From: Phycisphaerales bacterium
Lineage (GTDB): Bacteria > Planctomycetota > Phycisphaerae > Phycisphaerales > SM1A02
Length of the DNA stretch: 37,883 nt
Reading direction: 5' to 3'
Assembly (NCBI GenBank): GCA_028278245.1
Contig: JANQEQ010000016.1
Span: forward strand, 1 to 37,883
Translations under genes and position numbers: made by a program
Shown here: one piece after another, positions 35,863 through 37,883 of the stretch
How the letters are laid out: every line of letters begins with the position of its first letter
Position numbering within the stretch: position 1 is the first letter of the stretch
Notes under the pieces: generated by a model
What the model saw: only the letters and a program-made list of their open reading frames with translations
Databases searched by the model: none
What the model was told of the DNA's origin: nothing

Positions 35863-36980
35863 TGAATCCGATGGAATCTATGAAGACGATTTTAGTGATT
35901 GATGACGACACAGAAGTGCTTGGAAGTTTGAAACAAACGTTGGAGGAAGAGTTCGACGGAGTCGTTGTGAAGCCAGAGCAGGATTTCAGAAAGGGTATGC
36001 GAAGGATGGCATCGTGTCGTCCGGATGCTGTAGTACTCGACCTTCGAAGAGGTACGGATCCGTCAAATCTACCTGGTCAGGAGACTTGGCGGGCAATATG
36101 GAATAAGCGTTTCTGTCCAATCGTCATTTATACGGCTGGCGATGGTGATCTGGATCCGCCACTTCCGGAGGATCACCCGTTTGTCAAATTAGTAACAAAG
36201 GGAAGTAATGCTGAGGATCTCTTGGTGAAGGAACTCAGGGCATTCCTTCCCTGTATCGACGAGATCGCTGAACTAAGGAACGAGATAGATGACGTCATGC
36301 ATCAAGTGCTGCGTGATACAGCGGGAACGGGCGCCATCGACCCCCAAGAAGAGAATCTTCTCCTTCATGCGGGTCGACGACGGATAGCGGCTTCCATGGA
36401 CGCACCAACAATCGCTAGCCAGCATAAACTACTTGGTTGGGAGCAGTACCTGATACCCGCCATCGGAGACTCACCGCTTACGGCTGATCTAATTTGCGAA
36501 CACGGTGCAGAGTGGGATGATCCATCGGCATATCGATTGGTACTAACGCCATCTTGTGATTTGGTGAGGGGCAGAAACGAACAAACGCTGATTACGGCGC
36601 GCTGCGAAGCATCTTCGAGGCTCATCGACAACCTGTCGTTATCGAATAATCGAGAAAAAGCTACCAAACGTGTACGGGAGCGGGTACTCATACCTGGAGT
36701 ACACAATGGATATGTACCACTGCCAGCATTCCCACAGCGAGTTCCGGTTATGGTTGCGAATCTGAAATCGCTCGAAGTGATTGAATATGATGCTATTGGT
36801 GGTAGTGAAGAAAGCAATTCGAGCTTCGAACGCATTGCATCAATTGACAGTCCATTTCGTGAGCAGGTTGCGTGGGCATTCCTCACTACGGCGGCGCGCC
36901 CAGGTATGCCAGATCGTGCCTTGGATCAATGGGCAGAGGAATTAATTGAACAGGGGGCAAATGCAATTCGTAGTTCGTAG
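35862..36980 (+). CDS. Receiver-domain protein with unrecognised C-terminal domain
   Basis: A 372-residue protein. Residues about 8-125 match a response regulator receiver domain: acidic pocket DDD (14-16) in LVIDDDTEV, phosphoacceptor Asp60 in DAVVLDLRRG, Thr91 in IYTAG, and Lys113 in LVTKGS. A helical linker follows. The C-terminal part (about 185-370) is not a DNA-binding domain that I know; it includes LLGWEQYLIPAIG and YRLVLTPSCDLVRG, with Cys232 and a second Cys in ITARCEA. Start codons GTG 35862, ATG 35871 and ATG 35880 are all possible; the GTG overlaps the preceding stop. It should accept phosphate from the kinase half of the preceding protein and relay it to an unknown output. Confidence 0.8.
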   Translation: MNPMESMKTILVIDDDTEVLGSLKQTLEEEFDGVVVKPEQDFRKGMRRMASCRPDAVVLDLRRGTDPSNLPGQETWRAIWNKRFCPIVIYTAGDGDLDPPLPEDHPFVKLVTKGSNAEDLLVKELRAFLPCIDEIAELRNEIDDVMHQVLRDTAGTGAIDPQEENLLLHAGRRRIAASMDAPTIASQHKLLGWEQYLIPAIGDSPLTADLICEHGAEWDDPSAYRLVLTPSCDLVRGRNEQTLITARCEASSRLIDNLSLSNNREKATKRVRERVLIPGVHNGYVPLPAFPQRVPVMVANLKSLEVIEYDAIGGSEESNSSFERIASIDSPFREQVAWAFLTTAARPGMPDRALDQWAEELIEQGANAIRSS

Positions 36981-36994
36981 AACAGTGGTGGCAA

Positions 36995-37414
36995 GTGGAT
37001 CGACTCTCCAAACAACGACGCTCGAACCTAATGCGCAAGATCCGATCCACAGGAACTCGTCCTGAGCAAATAATGACGTCCATTCTCCGCTCAATGCGAT
37101 ATCGTTTCGAGAAACAAAACAGATCATTGCCCGGAACACCTGATTTCGTGCTGACGAGGCACAACGTAGCGATCTTTGTTCATGGCTGTTTTTGGCACTC
37201 GCACGGCTGCAAGCGCGGACAGAGTATGCCATCAACAAGGCGACAATTTTGGCGGGATAAAAAAGAAGGCAATGTCGCTCGTGATCGTCGGGTTAAATCC
37301 GCACTTTGGCGGCGTGGTTTCAGCGTGGTGACAATCTGGGAATGCCAACTCAAGGATGTGGAACGTATAAAGCGAAGTATTCGCAATGCTGTCCGAAGAC
37401 GCTCCAATATATAA
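36995..37414 (+). CDS. vsr: Vsr-type very short patch repair endonuclease
   Basis: A 139-residue Vsr nuclease. The catalytic Asp50 is in LPGTPDFVL, the conserved core reads VHGCFWHSHGC, and Glu24 is in GTRPEQ. Zinc ligands Cys65, His70, Cys72 and Cys117 (in WECQL) are all present, matching the E. coli enzyme. Where E. coli has Thr just before the HGCFWH motif, this protein has Val62. In E. coli Vsr cuts beside T:G mismatches made by deamination of Dcm-methylated cytosine and acts with MutL. The start is a GTG at 36995, 14 bp after the receiver gene stop, so it belongs to the methyltransferase operon. In such operons Vsr homologues can also be the restriction nuclease. Confidence 0.92.
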   Translation: MDRLSKQRRSNLMRKIRSTGTRPEQIMTSILRSMRYRFEKQNRSLPGTPDFVLTRHNVAIFVHGCFWHSHGCKRGQSMPSTRRQFWRDKKEGNVARDRRVKSALWRRGFSVVTIWECQLKDVERIKRSIRNAVRRRSNI

Positions 37415-37699
37415 ACAGGAAATTCTTCCGAGCAGCATTCCACTCGACTCAACATCTTTGTTGCATTCTCAGAAAGGAGATTCCGTCTGAACTGGGCCTT
37501 AATCGGGATCTTCTGAACATGAGGAGGTGAGCGATCGTGGGATCAAACCACAGATACCACCTGATGCCCTCGTAGTATCGAAAAAGCGCGAAACAGATTG
37601 AACAAAGCGGTTGTTTGATGCGTCTGAATCTGTGTGGTTGTGGCTGTGATCCACGAACGCTACAGTGGGCTTTCCCACATACATATTGGAAACAACTAC
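37415..37699. other. Gap downstream of the methylation operon
   Basis: About 285 bases without a gene I can support. An AGGAGGTGA at 37522-37530 matches the anti-Shine-Dalgarno sequence very well but leads only into frames of 12-24 codons. No terminator is obvious after vsr. This could be the scar at the right-hand edge of an inserted cassette. Confidence 0.4.
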
Positions 37700-37883
37700 A
37701 TGAATCATGATTCGTTGCCCACAATTATCCAAGGCGGTATGGGTGCCGGTGTTTCCGGCTGGCCACTCGCACGATCTGTGACATAAGCAGGCCAGCTCGG
37801 CGTAGTGTCCGGGACTGCGATGGATGTGATTCTCGCCAGACGCCTTCAGCTTGGAGATCCGGGTGGCCACATGCGCCGGGCAC
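37700..37883 (+). pseudogene. Nitronate monooxygenase-like gene with in-frame TAA (3' end outside window)
   Basis: From the ATG at 37700 the translation is LPTIIQGGMGAGVSGWPLAR SVT, then TAA at 37784-37786, then AGQLGVVSGTAMDVILARRL and onward to the window end in the same frame. Both sides match the N terminus of the nitronate monooxygenase/FabK-like flavoprotein family (FMN-binding TIM barrel, QGGMG motif), where a Gln or similar residue is expected at the stop position. CAA to TAA explains this by one base change. The remainder of the gene is not visible, so it cannot be said whether further lesions exist. Confidence 0.75.

Noticed and set aside
36365..36886. Minus-strand frame of 173 codons
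   Set aside because: It is antisense to the receiver-protein gene, which has good operon context and receiver motifs.
32599..37414. Simple Dcm-Vsr pair as in E. coli
   Set aside because: The ATPase-kinase and receiver genes are inserted between methyltransferase and vsr with overlapping or abutting starts, so the unit is larger than a repair pair.
37522..37539. Strong AGGAGGTGA ribosome site followed by GTG
   Set aside because: Every frame entered from it closes within 12-24 codons and no product is recognisable.
37499..37870. Minus-strand frame of 123 codons at the window end
   Set aside because: It is antisense to the nitronate monooxygenase-like reading, which matches a known family; the antisense product resembles nothing.
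1..37883. CRISPR array, transposase or phage structural genes
   Set aside because: No regularly spaced repeats, and no transposase, integrase or capsid-like product in any frame.

Overview
The window most likely comes from a chromosome of a planctomycete, probably of the Phycisphaerae type. Four things point there. A secreted carboxypeptidase ends in paired dockerin-like repeats (GDLT..CAVNIDDIFAILGQWG). A PF07638-type ECF sigma factor overlaps a membrane Ser/Thr kinase carrying TPR repeats. FHA domains are fused to a phosphatase and to a sigma factor. An anaerobic sulfatase-maturase homologue is present. GC content looks moderate, around half. There is no rRNA, no intact tRNA, no CRISPR array and no transposase. 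The taxonomic call is inference from gene content only.

Layout. 1-3.7 kb: the C-terminal part of an HD-GYP protein (cut by the window edge), a radical SAM maturase, an unknown protein and a DUF1579 exported protein. At 3.73 kb lies an isolated 3' end of a tRNA gene. 3.8-9.0 kb: a DcsG-like ATP-grasp protein, a GT-C membrane glycosyltransferase, a strong terminator hairpin, and a secreted M14 metallocarboxypeptidase. 9.3-17.4 kb: a signalling block with an FHA-GAF-PP2C phosphatase, two convergent Ser/Thr kinases with TPR arrays, and an ECF sigma factor whose stop overlaps the start of the second kinase. 17.9-21.6 kb: PEP synthase regulatory protein, a lipoprotein followed by an in-frame coding remnant, and an RlmL-like THUMP RNA methyltransferase. 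21.9-26.8 kb: an envelope or glycan decoration locus with a carbamoyltransferase-SxtJ-DUF5989-SGNH gene row on the minus strand and a second SGNH protein on the plus strand. 27.2-28.7 kb: a zinc alcohol dehydrogenase and a DUF1801 protein. 28.7-32.3 kb, minus strand: an FHA-sigma fusion, a degenerate NYN-like protein, a STAS protein and an OprP-type porin.

32.4-37.4 kb is the most interesting part: a tight plus-strand operon. It holds a possible 58-codon leader ORF, a C5-cytosine DNA methyltransferase, a 715-residue protein with two GHKL ATPase modules (MORC/MutL-like at the N terminus, histidine-kinase-like at the C terminus), a response-regulator-like protein with an unrecognised C-terminal domain, and a Vsr-type endonuclease. 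Gene junctions are 0-14 bp. MORC-like ATPases next to Dcm and Vsr genes are known from restriction-modification neighbourhoods, but the usual Z1, AIPR and PD-(D/E)XK partners are absent here. Instead the ATPase is fused to a kinase core and paired with a receiver protein, which suggests a phosphorelay-controlled methylation/nicking system. That function is inference.

The window ends in a nitronate monooxygenase-like gene interrupted by an in-frame TAA at codon 29, probably a CAA-to-TAA nonsense change or a sequencing error.
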